Below are positions 38,850-48,825 of a DNA stretch of 64,000 bases, piece by piece. Under the pieces are notes generated by a model. It saw only the letters and a list, made by a program, of their open reading frames with translations. It had not been told where the DNA came from and did not search any database. The position numbers and the translations under genes are program-made. This DNA comes from Acinetobacter sp. ANC 4805 (lineage in GTDB: Bacteria; Pseudomonadota; Gammaproteobacteria; Pseudomonadales; Moraxellaceae): NCBI RefSeq assembly GCF_022549495.1, contig NZ_JAKZGD010000013.1:40500-104499 (forward strand). The letters run 5' to 3'. The first letter of the stretch is position 1. The number at the start of each line of letters is the position of its first letter.

Positions 38850-39602
38850 ATGGAAGATTTAGCAACTCGCCAACTTCAGCAATTACTGAATGCAAAAAAT
38901 CAATTTCCTGAAATCGTCTTGCTCAAAACCACGACAACATCGACCAATGATGATATGCGTGAAATTGCACAAAAAGGCATGACCACAGGATTGGTATGCA
39001 GCGCCCAACAAACTCAAGGTCGTGGTCAACATCAACGACAATGGGCATCTCCTGAAGGGAATATTTATTTAAGTACGCTGATTCACACTAAGACTGCCTT
39101 AGATGGTCGCCTTGCACTTGAAGTTGCTTTAAATATTCTGCAAATGCCGAGCTTGCAAGGTTTAAGCCTACAAGTCAAATGGCCCAATGATTTATATAGT
39201 CCACAAGGTAAATGGGGGGGAATTTTGGTTGAGCCTCTTTCAGCACATCAAGCGATTGTCGGTGTCGGGATCAATTTAAATACCCCACCTGTAGAAAATG
39301 CAGATCAAGCCATTACCTCATTAAACATGCTAGGTCTAAACCACCTTGATCGTTTGGCACTTATTGCTGAACTCTATACTGCAATTCAACAAGCGGCTCA
39401 ATGGTTTGAACATGGTAGCTATAATTTAGCAGAACGCTTTAATCACCATGCAATATGGCTCAATCAATACGTTGAATTTGAACATGCCCAAGGTAAAATT
39501 CAGGGATACTTTCAAGGCATTTCCAATGATGGTGCAGTGCTCATCAAAACCGAACAAACAGAAAAATATTATCAAGGACGTTTACGACTTGCTTCACTTT
39601 GA
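38850..39602 (+). CDS. birA: Biotin--[acetyl-CoA-carboxylase] ligase (class I, no DNA-binding domain)
   Basis: The enzyme makes biotinyl-AMP and attaches biotin to the carboxyl-carrier protein of acetyl-CoA carboxylase. The 250-residue product has the GRGQHQRQW biotin-binding motif at 57-65, the KWPNDLY element and GGILVEPL. The C-terminal SH3-like part ends YYQGRLRLASL. The N-terminal helix-turn-helix of E. coli BirA is absent, so it cannot repress a biotin operon by that route. The start ATG 38850 lies 15 bp upstream of STNDDM by family layout. It is followed after 15 bp by coaX. Confidence 0.9.
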   Translation: MEDLATRQLQQLLNAKNQFPEIVLLKTTTTSTNDDMREIAQKGMTTGLVCSAQQTQGRGQHQRQWASPEGNIYLSTLIHTKTALDGRLALEVALNILQMPSLQGLSLQVKWPNDLYSPQGKWGGILVEPLSAHQAIVGVGINLNTPPVENADQAITSLNMLGLNHLDRLALIAELYTAIQQAAQWFEHGSYNLAERFNHHAIWLNQYVEFEHAQGKIQGYFQGISNDGAVLIKTEQTEKYYQGRLRLASL

Positions 39603-39617
39603 GGAAATGACCATCCG

Positions 39618-40361
39618 ATGAAAAGTTTATGGCTAGATATTGGCAATACTCGCTTAAAATACTGGATCACTGAACATGATCATGTGATTGAGCATGCTGC
39701 TGAATTACACTTACAGTCTCCAGCCGATTTATTACTGGGCTTGATTCAGCATTTCCGCCATCAGCATTTAAGTCAGGTGGGGATCTCATCTGTTTTAGAT
39801 GCTGAGAACAACCAACGTATTCAAATGATTCTAGATATTTTGGAAATTCCAATTATCTTTGCCAAGGTACATGCCGAATATGCAGGACTGCACTGTGGTT
39901 ATGCTGTACCGAGTCAACTTGGGATTGATCGTTGGTTACAAGTGTTAGCTATGGCAAAACCCAATGAAAACTTTTGTGTGATTGGTTGTGGTACAGCCCT
40001 AACTATTGATTTAGTCGAAGGTTTACAACATTTAGGTGGCTATATCCTGCCAAATCTATATCTACAACGTGATTCCCTGATTCAAAATACCAAGGGCATT
40101 AAAATTCCAGATTCAGCTTTTGATAATTTAAAACCTGGGCACAACACCGTCGATGCGGTACATCATGGTATTTTACTTGGTCTAATCAGTACCATTGATC
40201 AGATTATGCAACAATCACCCAAAAGTCTAATTTTGACAGGCGGTGATGCTGATTTATTTGCTAAATTTCTCAGCCATTATCAACCTCAAGTTGAACCTGA
40301 CTTACTGCTGAAAGGATTAAAAAATTATGTTCAGCTCAATTCAGCTTTAACTAAAGTTTGA
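39618..40361 (+). CDS. coaX: Type III pantothenate kinase
   Basis: This is the first enzyme of coenzyme A synthesis, of the ASKHA fold rather than the E. coli CoaA type. The 247 residues begin with the phosphate-binding [32 protein letters not shown] and GGDADLFAK are the other conserved nucleotide and substrate motifs. It follows birA by 15 bp, the same pairing found in many gammaproteobacteria. Its 3' end overlaps the converging hydrolase gene by 31 bp. Confidence 0.93.
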   Translation: MKSLWLDIGNTRLKYWITEHDHVIEHAAELHLQSPADLLLGLIQHFRHQHLSQVGISSVLDAENNQRIQMILDILEIPIIFAKVHAEYAGLHCGYAVPSQLGIDRWLQVLAMAKPNENFCVIGCGTALTIDLVEGLQHLGGYILPNLYLQRDSLIQNTKGIKIPDSAFDNLKPGHNTVDAVHHGILLGLISTIDQIMQQSPKSLILTGGDADLFAKFLSHYQPQVEPDLLLKGLKNYVQLNSALTKV

Positions 40362-40918
40362 AGTATCTTAAACAGCTGAGGAAACATTGTATATCCATCT
40401 TCAGTACGGAAATGCCCTGCCTGAACAGCTTCAATCAGTTGGGCATTCAGTAAATTTGAAAATTTAAAAGTCAAAGGCACTGGGACAATAGGATCATTCG
40501 TAGAAAAGAAAACGAGACGTCTTTTAACATTAGCTCGTATTACGCCACTCATAAAATTTGAATGCTGAATAAATTCATCATATTCAGAAAATTTAGGTAT
40601 AGGCTCATTAAAAGCCGCAATAAATAAGCATGCTTTCAATTGAGTTTGTTGCAGATGCTTTGCTAGAAAGTGAGCCGCAGCAATACAAGACAGTCCATGG
40701 GCAACAACAATACTCTGTTCATTTAAATCTTGTAGTTGTGTTTCTAAACAAGTTTGCCAAATTTCAGCTTCTGGATGATTCGAGTCCGCAAGGAATATAC
40801 GTTCAGCTGCAATTCCTTCAGATTTTAATTGTTGCTCTAACCATAAATACCAATGTTGCTCAGGATCCGCATTCTCACAATGCAAAATAAATACTTTACC
40901 GTTCAAATTATGTGACAT
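40331..40918 (-). CDS. RBBP9/YdeN-type alpha/beta hydrolase
   Basis: The 195-residue product is a compact alpha/beta hydrolase of the RBBP9/YdeN group. The nucleophile is the Ser in [15 protein letters not shown], the acid is the Asp in [10 protein letters not shown], and the His is in [11 protein letters not shown]. The start is ATG 40918 ([10 protein letters not shown]); the in-frame ATG 27 bp upstream is also possible. A short frame with a strong AGGAGG overlaps this start from upstream. The 3' end overlaps coaX by 31 bp on the opposite strand. The substrate is unknown. Confidence 0.82.
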   Translation of the reverse strand: MSHNLNGKVFILHCENADPEQHWYLWLEQQLKSEGIAAERIFLADSNHPEAEIWQTCLETQLQDLNEQSIVVAHGLSCIAAAHFLAKHLQQTQLKACLFIAAFNEPIPKFSEYDEFIQHSNFMSGVIRANVKRRLVFFSTNDPIVPVPLTFKFSNLLNAQLIEAVQAGHFRTEDGYTMFPQLFKILQTLVKAELS

Positions 40919-40959
40919 ATATAACACTTTATAGATATAAAACATATACTTAATATCAT
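40903..40959 (-). CDS. Possible 18-residue leader peptide before the hydrolase gene
   Basis: An ATG at 40959 follows AGGAGG by only 3 nt. It encodes [18 protein letters not shown], a hydrophobic peptide with three Cys, and stops at a TGA (40905-40903) just inside the hydrolase start. The overlap could couple translation. Nothing else supports it, so it is tentative. Confidence 0.25.
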   Translation of the reverse strand: MILSICFISIKCYICHII

Positions 40960-41037
40960 TATCCTCCTTATTAATTTATTTTTATATTGATTTTCTGTAT
41001 TAAATTTATACTTAGATGCACAAGAAAAATTTAACAA

Positions 41038-41060
41038 AAAAGGCGCAATTTGCGCCTTTT
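41038..41060 (-). terminator. ffh terminator
   Basis: GGCGCAA and TTGCGCC pair around a very small loop, flanked by A and T runs. On the minus strand the T-run follows the hairpin 16 bp after the ffh stop. Confidence 0.85.
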
Positions 41061-41075
41061 CTAGATAGCTTTAGG

Positions 41076-42482
41076 TTATTTCTTTGGTTCATTACTACCA
41101 AATAAAGGCCCCATGTTACCGCCACCAAATTGTTTTTGCATATTACCTAATGACTTCAACATTTTGCTCATTCCAGATGGATTCGCAAATTTCTTCATCA
41201 TTTTCGCCATTTGAGCTTGTTGCTTAATTAATTTATTCACTTCAGCAACGTCCATCCCACAACCCGCAGCAATACGTTTTTTACGGCTTGGATTCATCAA
41301 ATCTGGGTTACGGCGTTCTTTAATGGTCATCGATTGAATAATCGCTTCCATTTTTTTCACTTGCTTTTCAGGATTCGCTTGTGCAATTGCATCTTGGATA
41401 CCCGAATTACTCATGCCAGGCAACTTATCCAAGAAGCCCATCATACCGCCCATCTTGCTCATTTGCTCAAATTGCATCAGCATATCTTCAAAGTTGAAGG
41501 TTCCGCCTTTCTGCAATTTCTTCGCCATTTTTTCGGCTTTTTCTTTGTCGATTTTGCGTTCAACTTCTTCGACTAAAGAAAGTACGTCACCCATACCTAA
41601 GATACGTTGCGCAACACGATCTGGATGGAATGGCTCTAATGCATCTAACTTCTCACCGATACCCAAGAACTTGATTGGTTTACCTGTGATCGCACGAACA
41701 GAAAGTGCTGCACCACCACGTGCATCACCATCAGTCTTGGTCAGAATGACGCCTGTCAACGCTAAAGCATCATTAAACGCTTTTGCTGTATTGGCAGCAT
41801 CCTGACCTGTCATTGCATCAACGACAAACAAGGTTTCAGTTGGCTTAACAGCAGCGTGTAATTCTTTAATTTCATCCATCATGTCTTCATCGACATGGAG
41901 ACGACCTGCGGTATCGACAATCAAAACATCAGCAAACTGGATTTTGGCTTGTTCAATCGCACGATTAACAATATCAATTGGCTTTTCAGTGGCTTCTGAA
42001 GCAATGAAACCAACACCCACTTCATTGGATACTGTTTCTAACTGTTTAATTGCCGCTGGACGATATACGTCAGCAGAAACAGTCATCACTTTTTTCTTTT
42101 GGCGCTCTTTCAAAAAACGCGCTAATTTTGCGGCCGTTGTTGTTTTACCCGCACCTTGCAAACCTGCAAGTAAAACCACGACAGGTGGCTTTGCACTTAA
42201 ATCTAGAGTCTCATTTGCCTCACCCATCATTTTGGTGAGTTCATCATAGACAATTTTTACAAATGCCTGACCAGGAGAAAGCTGAGTCATCACTTCCTGC
42301 CCAAGGGCTTCTTCCTTAACCTTCGCGATGAATTCACGAGTTACAGGTAATGCCACATCGGCTTCAAGAAGTGCCATACGTACTTCACGTAAGGTATCTT
42401 TAATATTGTCTTCGGTCAGCTGCCCTGAGCCAGTAACATTTCTTAAACTCTGTGTGAGTCGTTCTGTTAAGGTATCAAACAT
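41076..42482 (-). CDS. ffh: Signal recognition particle protein Ffh
   Basis: Ffh binds 4.5S RNA and signal sequences and delivers ribosomes to FtsY. The 468 residues hold the N domain, the G domain with GLQGAGKTTTAAKLA, DTAGR and TKTDGDARGG, and a Met-rich M domain from about residue 325 (MKKFANPSGMSKMLKSLGNM) that binds signal peptides and RNA. It is divergent from ypjD and ends at its own terminator. Confidence 0.97.
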   Translation of the reverse strand: MFDTLTERLTQSLRNVTGSGQLTEDNIKDTLREVRMALLEADVALPVTREFIAKVKEEALGQEVMTQLSPGQAFVKIVYDELTKMMGEANETLDLSAKPPVVVLLAGLQGAGKTTTAAKLARFLKERQKKKVMTVSADVYRPAAIKQLETVSNEVGVGFIASEATEKPIDIVNRAIEQAKIQFADVLIVDTAGRLHVDEDMMDEIKELHAAVKPTETLFVVDAMTGQDAANTAKAFNDALALTGVILTKTDGDARGGAALSVRAITGKPIKFLGIGEKLDALEPFHPDRVAQRILGMGDVLSLVEEVERKIDKEKAEKMAKKLQKGGTFNFEDMLMQFEQMSKMGGMMGFLDKLPGMSNSGIQDAIAQANPEKQVKKMEAIIQSMTIKERRNPDLMNPSRKKRIAAGCGMDVAEVNKLIKQQAQMAKMMKKFANPSGMSKMLKSLGNMQKQFGGGNMGPLFGSNEPKK

Positions 42483-42629
42483 TGCGAAATCCGCTTAAAA
42501 TGGCTAGTTGCAAAAAAATCTTTCTTAAAATAGAAAATTTATGCGTAAGATGCTATAGGATACTGTAGTTCGAAGCGAATTTACATCTTATATAGTGAAT
42601 ATTATTCAACCCCCTGAAAAAGGTTTGAC

Positions 42630-43439
42630 ATGATCAGTCTCCCCTTGGTTTACACAATTTTGGCACTTGTAGCCTATACCAGTTCTTTTTGGTATTTGTT
42701 TATACGTTTGATGTCAAAACGTACTCCAAATCTTTGGTGTTATGGTCTTTTAATTACTTTAGGGTTGGTGTTACATAGCACCGTACTCTATCAAGATATG
42801 ATGACACCAATCGGCATCAATTATGACGTATTTAACCTGATGTCCTTTACTTCAGGACTCATGTTAGCACTTAGCCTCATCTTGAGCTTAATTCGCCCTA
42901 TTTTGCCTTTAAATTTAATTGGAACACCTGTCGCTGCATTTGGCTTAATTTTAGGCTATGGCTTTAGCCAACCAAACCAAGTGATTGAACAACATAGCTT
43001 GGGCTTAGACTTACATATTATTCTGTCATTATCTTCTTATGCAGTGCTGTTAATGGCAACGATTCATGCCGTATTACTTTGGTTCCAAGATCGTGAATTA
43101 AAAAAGAAGCAAAAACGACGTATTTGGGTGAATTTACTTCCTCCATTTCAGGTCATGGAATCAGTACTTTTTGATTTAATTATTACAGGTTTTGGTCTAC
43201 TTACCGCAGCCCTGCTCTTTGGTTTCTTTACCATTGATAACTTCTTCGCACAACACCTTGCTCACAAAACTGCCTTTAGTATTATTTCATGGTTCTTATA
43301 TGGCGCACTACTAATTGGACATTACAAGTTTGGTTGGCGCGGACGTAAAGCGATTCGCTTTACCATTACAGGTTTTATCTTGCTCGCAATTGGTTTTATC
43401 GGGAGTAAGTTTGTTTTAGAAATGATTTTGGGACGTTAA
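42630..43439 (+). CDS. ypjD: YpjD/HemX-like inner-membrane cytochrome c assembly-family protein
   Basis: The 269-residue protein has about eight transmembrane helices and belongs to the CcsA/CcmC-like family as represented by E. coli YpjD. The conserved core reads LDLHIILSLSSYAVLLMATIHAVLLWFQ, and His residues appear again at HLAHKTAFSIISWFLYGALL and HYKFGWRGRKA. These positions coordinate heme in the family. The ffh-ypjD divergence is a conserved gammaproteobacterial arrangement. The precise role of YpjD is not established. Confidence 0.85.
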   Translation: MISLPLVYTILALVAYTSSFWYLFIRLMSKRTPNLWCYGLLITLGLVLHSTVLYQDMMTPIGINYDVFNLMSFTSGLMLALSLILSLIRPILPLNLIGTPVAAFGLILGYGFSQPNQVIEQHSLGLDLHIILSLSSYAVLLMATIHAVLLWFQDRELKKKQKRRIWVNLLPPFQVMESVLFDLIITGFGLLTAALLFGFFTIDNFFAQHLAHKTAFSIISWFLYGALLIGHYKFGWRGRKAIRFTITGFILLAIGFIGSKFVLEMILGR

Positions 43440-43470
43440 ACAATACTACTCAGCCATTTGAGGAATAACT

Positions 43471-43961
43471 TTGTATTCATATTACAAATATATAGATACA
43501 GATGGGGAGATAACTTTATATGAATTTGATCAGGAATATTATTGTTTAAGGTCGATATTTGTTAACTCATCAGAATGTATAAATACAAATTTAAGCATAG
43601 AGCAAACTAATTTCTTCTTACCCGAAGATAATTTCTCCGAAAGCTTAGATATGTTGACTCCAATAAAAAAAGAAGAATTTTTAAATTTCTGGGATCAGTC
43701 GATATCTAAATATTTAAAGCGGTGGAACGAATTAAAAAACAAATTCAAAATCGGGGAAATGATCGAAACCGAAATTGTTTGTTTTTATCCTCAAGGAGTA
43801 ACGTTCAATATAATGAAGAATTTTTTGGTTTCATTGACTACAAAGATTGTAAATCTGTTCTAGGTGCATCAAATATGTACCCTCAACAAAAAATTAAACT
43901 TTTTGTTGAAAATTTTGATGATGACAACTTATGGGTTAATTTTTCAATTAAATCTGTTTAA
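43471..43961 (+). pseudogene. Frameshifted conserved hypothetical gene
   Basis: A TTG at 43471 with GAGG 7 nt upstream opens a frame reading MYSYYKYIDTDGEITLYEF. It runs well to ...IETEIVCFYPQGV and then degenerates and ends at 43863. The continuation, VQYNEEFFGFIDYKDCKSVL to VNFSIKSV, is in another frame (to 43961). A one-base deletion or two-base insertion at about 43797-43812 explains this. The joined product would be about 163 residues with an S1/OB-like feel at its C-terminal half, but I cannot name the family. It sits between ypjD and dusC. Confidence 0.75.
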
Positions 43962-44039
43962 ACACTTTTCCAACATTAGTAGACAGCCTATATGAAAATG
44001 CGTATAACGCAGTATTCGCTTCATTAGGTAATAATCATC

Positions 44040-44963
44040 GTGAAACTTGTGCTCGCTCCAATGGAAGGCTTAACTGATCCAATTATGCGTGATGTGCTCA
44101 CTCATGTTGGCAGTTTTGATTGGTGTGTCACTGAGTTTATCCGTATTACTGACAGCATTCTTCCCGACCACATTTACTACAGTTTTTGTCCTGAATTAAA
44201 AAATGAGGGAAAGACCGCGGCTGGCACACCAGTTCATGTTCAATTTCTTGGTAATAACCCAGAAATGTTAGCAGCAAATGCAGCTAAAGTAGTCGAGCTT
44301 GGCGCTCCAGCGATTGATCTTAATTTCGGTTGTCCTGCCAAAACAGTGAATCGTCATCGTGGTGGTTCTGTATTGCTTGATGAGCCTGAAACAGTACATC
44401 AATTGGTCAAAGCAGTTCGTGACGCTGTTCCTAGTCATATTCCTGTTTCAGCAAAAATGCGTTTGGGTTATTTGGATGAAAACCACACTTTAGATAATGC
44501 ACATGCGATAGAAGATGCTGGCGCAAATTGGCTTACCGTACATGCGCGTACCAAAGCAGATGGTTATACTCCACCTGCATATTGGGAAAAAATTCAACCG
44601 ATTACCGAAGCATTAAAAATCAATGTGATTGCGAATGGTGAGATTTGGAATAATGCTGATGCTAAGGCATGTCTACAACAATCAAACTGTCAAGATATTA
44701 TGATTGGTCGTGGTGCGGTGACTACACCAGATTTAACCTTGTGTATTCGTGAAAATAATGATAATTCAATCCTTTCTTGGCAAGATTTAGTTGAACTCCA
44801 ACAACGGTTTTTAAGTGGTCAATTTAAAACTGAAATTGGAATGATTGGTCGTTATAAACAATGGCTGGGAATGATGACGAAAGCCTATCCTGAGGCTCAG
44901 GAGCTTTGGACTAAAGTAAAAAGAGAAAAACAACTCGAACTTATTCTTCAATACCTAAAATAA
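44040..44963 (+). CDS. dusC: tRNA-dihydrouridine(16) synthase, DusC-like
   Basis: The flavoenzyme reduces a uridine in the tRNA D-loop. The 307-residue product has the N-terminal FMN-binding LVLAPMEGLTDPIMRD. LNFGCPAKTVNRHRGGS contains the catalytic Cys, followed by SAKMRLGY, TVHARTKADGY and the phosphate-binding IGRGAVTTPDL. The length and the N-terminal MEGL sequence match DusC rather than DusA or DusB. The start is GTG at 44040, with an AGG 11 nt upstream. Confidence 0.93.
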   Translation: MKLVLAPMEGLTDPIMRDVLTHVGSFDWCVTEFIRITDSILPDHIYYSFCPELKNEGKTAAGTPVHVQFLGNNPEMLAANAAKVVELGAPAIDLNFGCPAKTVNRHRGGSVLLDEPETVHQLVKAVRDAVPSHIPVSAKMRLGYLDENHTLDNAHAIEDAGANWLTVHARTKADGYTPPAYWEKIQPITEALKINVIANGEIWNNADAKACLQQSNCQDIMIGRGAVTTPDLTLCIRENNDNSILSWQDLVELQQRFLSGQFKTEIGMIGRYKQWLGMMTKAYPEAQELWTKVKREKQLELILQYLK

Positions 44964-44988
44964 AAATAGGGAGTTTAACTCCCTATTT
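44964..44988. terminator. Terminator between dusC and the secreted-protein cluster
   Basis: A perfect 12-bp stem (AAATAGGGAGTT with AACTCCCTATTT) with a single-base loop lies between the converging dusC and DUF6160-type genes. It can end both transcripts. Confidence 0.88.
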
Positions 44989-45004
44989 ATCAGTTTATAG
45001 CAGA

Positions 45005-46039
45005 TTACATCCCACTCACTTTCATTTTTAGATTCGTCACTGATGTTCCTATAGCTCCCATACTTCCAATAGAAGCATTAGGTAATCCATTAAAGGTAGC
45101 TGATGGATATACTGTTGAAGAACTTCCTGCTTGCCCAATCATCAAGTTATTTAAACTTAAGTTAAATTTATCTGAAGTTCCAACATTTCCAAAAACTAAA
45201 CCACCAGTATCTGTACCATTTTTCCCTTCAATTCCTGCATAAAAACCAGTAAGCCCAAATGCAGCACCATTATAACCAGTGAATTGAAAATCAAAACTTA
45301 CGCCATAAGGATTGTTACTCACATCATAATCAGAAACTACGACGATATTACAACCTGAACCAGTACCACAAATAGAATTAATTGCACCACCAAACATAAC
45401 CATATGCCCTTGTGATGCTGCACCAAGCTGGATATTCATTGTGGGTTTATTTGCAGCAAAAGCAATATCAATCCCACTCGCACCACCTACTCGAAGTAAT
45501 TCTTTGACTAAACCACTTTTAGGTTTTAATGTTGCAGAATCAAAAATTGTTCCTCTTGTATATACATTACTCACAATATCAGAAAGCGTATTTTCACTCG
45601 CTGTATATACCGAGAAAGGAGAAATACGAATACCTGTAATATTATTATTAAAAGATAAAGCAATATTTGTGAAAGCACCTTTATTGGCGACTGTTCCAGC
45701 ATCTGAATCAATTACAGCTTGAAGACCAAGAATCGTCTCAGTAGAACCATTCAAGCCGACAATTCTAATAGGGCTAGAAGATGTTTGCCCTGCAATCACT
45801 AAACCTGCTCGTTTCGTATAGTCTGGAGATGTATATAAAGTAGAGCCACTTCCATAAGATAAACCATCATTATCTATCATAGAAAGTTGTTTGAATTCAA
45901 CATTTGCCTGCGCTTGAATAGTCAAACCATCCTGCCCAGTCATTGTAGCAAGACTTTGGTCATCCATAGGTTGCATCGCCATAGTACATGGACTTAATAG
46001 CAATAAAGATAGACATCCTAGCTTTTTATTTTTTTTCAT
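45005..46039 (-). CDS. Exported DUF6160/FilA-type protein (cluster gene 5)
   Basis: The 344-residue product has a signal peptide ending near TMAM. The conserved motif MQPMDDQSLATMTGQDGLTI follows at once, the mark of Acinetobacter DUF6160 proteins. The rest is beta-rich and low in charge, with one Cys pair (CGTGSGC) and a terminal LNNLMIGQAG...LKMKVSGM segment. It is the last and smallest-cysteine member of the five-gene cluster, 98 bp downstream of the 885-residue protein, and ends at the shared terminator. The function is unknown. Relatives are annotated as putative pilus-system proteins, on thin evidence. Confidence 0.72.
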   Translation of the reverse strand: MKKNKKLGCLSLLLLSPCTMAMQPMDDQSLATMTGQDGLTIQAQANVEFKQLSMIDNDGLSYGSGSTLYTSPDYTKRAGLVIAGQTSSSPIRIVGLNGSTETILGLQAVIDSDAGTVANKGAFTNIALSFNNNITGIRISPFSVYTASENTLSDIVSNVYTRGTIFDSATLKPKSGLVKELLRVGGASGIDIAFAANKPTMNIQLGAASQGHMVMFGGAINSICGTGSGCNIVVVSDYDVSNNPYGVSFDFQFTGYNGAAFGLTGFYAGIEGKNGTDTGGLVFGNVGTSDKFNLSLNNLMIGQAGSSSTVYPSATFNGLPNASIGSMGAIGTSVTNLKMKVSGM

Positions 46040-46137
46040 TGCCCTAATCCGTAGACAAATGTTTAAAATATATTCAGTAGATTAACATAGCTAATCATCT
46101 ATTCAACTCTTTTTAGACCAAACAGATGAAGCACATA

Positions 46138-48795
46138 TTAATTACGCGGCATAATACCAAATTGACTCGTTAAGCGACCACCAGTGATTGCTAACTCTCC
46201 CAAACGAGCACCTGCACCAGTATTCGGTGGATACAGATTTATATCTCTGGCACGAAATACGCCATCGGTTGTTCGATCTGGGTTAAATGTAAATGATGAG
46301 TTGAAGCTAACCATCCCTTCAGCACCATTTTGATTGGCTTTTGGCGCAATAACAATTGCATTATTAAATGCCATTTTACCCGTTAAATTATCTAAACCAA
46401 TTGTAGAACCATCAAGAGGATCACTAATTTGAATGGTATTCCCTTGTTTTGGATCTAAGGTAAAATCACCAACAATATTCAAACTACTACCCGTACCATC
46501 TGACTGATATTCGCTATTCGGAATAAGTGAAAAGTCCATGCTACCACCAGCACGTAGTTTTATACCGAATAACACATCATTCGAAGTCGCAAAGTTATTC
46601 AATGCTACTTTATTATTTGCTGGGGTTGCACTACATCCAGCATTCGAAATCGATGCTACACAACTTTGATATGTTGTTCCTGGTAAATAACCAGCAGCCA
46701 CTTGCGCAGCAGCCACAATTAACAAATCTTTTAAACTAACATTCAGACTGCCTTTTTCTACACCAATATTACCCGTTCCTTTTAACAACAAGTCAATATT
46801 ACGTAGTCCCATATAGTAATCAACAGGCTGATTATTCGCACCTATTTTTTTACCATCAATAACCATAATAGATGTCGTTTTGCTACCATCAGAGCTTACC
46901 CCCTCTGTGCTCATCGCCATTGAAAAACCTAAACGTGGCGTTAGACCAGAACCTACAACAACCTTATTTGTACTTGATTTATTGTAGCCTTTATAATCAG
47001 ATGTATATGCATAAGCTGTTGAAGCATCAACATTAGTACCAAAAATTGCCATATTGGCATTCAGGTTATAGAACGGTAATGCAAGCCCCCATTCATTCGT
47101 CCCATTATGCTCTGCAATATTTGGAACTGCTGCACCAGTCGCATCATTTGTTCGAGCACTATTGGTAAAACGACCACGTCGAGAAATTGCTTGGAACTCA
47201 GCACCACGAACTGCAACTAATAAACTATAAGGGTTTTGATTTGCACCAATACCATTTGGAGTATCTATATAAATATATTGAATGTAGTCATTATTATTGG
47301 TTAGAAAACTACCATTACCAAATCGACTCGTTTGAAATAACTTATTTGCAGGTAATAAGACTGTTCGAGTATCAGCAAGGTTAATATAAATATTACCACT
47401 GTCGAATGAACCTCGATCAGTTGATACCAAACCTGTTAAATTCCCAAATTCAAAGCCATAAGTATTTAAGCCAGCACTTCCAATTTCTAAGGTTGTTGCT
47501 TGACCGTCAGCTCCAAGCATTGGGTCATTATCTTTTGTAAATTCTGCAGCCATACGGAAAGCAATACCTGTGCTTCCCATAATATTATTGCCAGATGTTG
47601 TGGTAATCGGATTATTTGCAGCTATAGATAAATCAGTACTCAAATTATTCGTTTTACCAACAATATTACTTTGATCTGATTTACCGTAATTGACCCCAGT
47701 ATAATCTGGGTTATTTTTATTGGTTGTATTTAAACCACGTAACTGTAAATAGCCATTAACCATTCGACCACTTGCACCTACACGTATTAACCCCTTAGCA
47801 TTACTCGGGCTATTCGTATTATCAAGTGCATAAGGTGAACTTTGATTTACATTTTTATTTAATAAAATCTCTAGGTTCAAACCAGCATTTGTCGTATCAC
47901 CACCAGCACCGACAATACCATTACCATAACTCCCAGTATTTCTTAAATTACTAGAAGCAGAATCCGTGGTTCTTCTAAAATCAACATAGCCATGTGTTGC
48001 ATCTGGTTGAGTACTCGATGCTAAGTTTATTGTGCCATTTGAATTATATGCAATCGTTGCCTTACCTACGCCATCAGCATTCGTTTGCAATCTAAAACCA
48101 CCAACGGCATCAACAAACATGACGCCTTTACCTAAAAAGTTAAAATTAAAGTTTTTAAATATTAATTGGTTTAACTCATTATTGACATCTTTTTGCCCTA
48201 AATAGATATTTGCATTTTTCAGCCCTAAATCTAATATTGCTTGCTTATCTTTGCTAAATAATCCATCACGGGTCTTAAAGCTGATATCAATCACTGAACT
48301 CGTTTGGATTGCCATATTTCCAATCGGAGCACTACAACGTTGTGTTGACTCAGTATCACAAATTTGAAATTTATCAATTGTAATTAAAGATGGATTTGTA
48401 GAGATTGCCAAGTCTAAACCTGTTTTACCTGCATCAGCACCAAGTCCACTTCCGATATTAATTTTATAATCAGTACCAGGAGTTCGATTCGCAACAGGTA
48501 AACTTGAAACATTCGCATTGGTCGACTGAATTTTAAAATTCTCAGCAGTCGCTTGTAAATTATTGTTTGTTCTGCTTGAACTACCTATTCCTGCATTATC
48601 TTGCCAATAGAATTTATCAACATTCACTTCATCATAAGATGTTGAAATATAGACACCATCTTGACCATTGACACTACGCAATGCACTATCATCTAAACTT
48701 TGTAGGGCATATGCAGAATTAATCAGAAGCATACTTGTTGCTAATGTATTTAGCGCAAACCATACCATCTTGTGATTTTGATTATTTTTTTTCAT
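46138..48795 (-). CDS. Large exported beta-rich protein of the FilF/DUF6160 type (cluster gene 4)
   Basis: The 885-residue product starts MKKNNQNHKM. A signal peptide ends near INSAYA, followed by LQSLDDSALRSVNGQDGVYI. The body is Asn/Ser/Thr/Gly-rich with many short beta motifs and just two Cys pairs (CDTESTQRC, CVASISNAGC). The last quarter carries GSLNVSLKDLLIVAAA. It resembles Acinetobacter proteins annotated as pilus-system FilF, by recall. The start is ATG 48795, 8 nt after AAGGA. It lies 30 bp downstream of cluster gene 3. Confidence 0.7.
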   Translation of the reverse strand: MKKNNQNHKMVWFALNTLATSMLLINSAYALQSLDDSALRSVNGQDGVYISTSYDEVNVDKFYWQDNAGIGSSSRTNNNLQATAENFKIQSTNANVSSLPVANRTPGTDYKINIGSGLGADAGKTGLDLAISTNPSLITIDKFQICDTESTQRCSAPIGNMAIQTSSVIDISFKTRDGLFSKDKQAILDLGLKNANIYLGQKDVNNELNQLIFKNFNFNFLGKGVMFVDAVGGFRLQTNADGVGKATIAYNSNGTINLASSTQPDATHGYVDFRRTTDSASSNLRNTGSYGNGIVGAGGDTTNAGLNLEILLNKNVNQSSPYALDNTNSPSNAKGLIRVGASGRMVNGYLQLRGLNTTNKNNPDYTGVNYGKSDQSNIVGKTNNLSTDLSIAANNPITTTSGNNIMGSTGIAFRMAAEFTKDNDPMLGADGQATTLEIGSAGLNTYGFEFGNLTGLVSTDRGSFDSGNIYINLADTRTVLLPANKLFQTSRFGNGSFLTNNNDYIQYIYIDTPNGIGANQNPYSLLVAVRGAEFQAISRRGRFTNSARTNDATGAAVPNIAEHNGTNEWGLALPFYNLNANMAIFGTNVDASTAYAYTSDYKGYNKSSTNKVVVGSGLTPRLGFSMAMSTEGVSSDGSKTTSIMVIDGKKIGANNQPVDYYMGLRNIDLLLKGTGNIGVEKGSLNVSLKDLLIVAAAQVAAGYLPGTTYQSCVASISNAGCSATPANNKVALNNFATSNDVLFGIKLRAGGSMDFSLIPNSEYQSDGTGSSLNIVGDFTLDPKQGNTIQISDPLDGSTIGLDNLTGKMAFNNAIVIAPKANQNGAEGMVSFNSSFTFNPDRTTDGVFRARDINLYPPNTGAGARLGELAITGGRLTSQFGIMPRN

Positions 48796-48825
48796 CACTT
48801 CAATCCTTTGATATCTTAATCATCT

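Noticed and set aside
41334..42249. Open frames antisense to ffh
   Set aside because: They overlap a complete, conserved gene, and their translations are Ser/Ala/Leu-biased without motifs.
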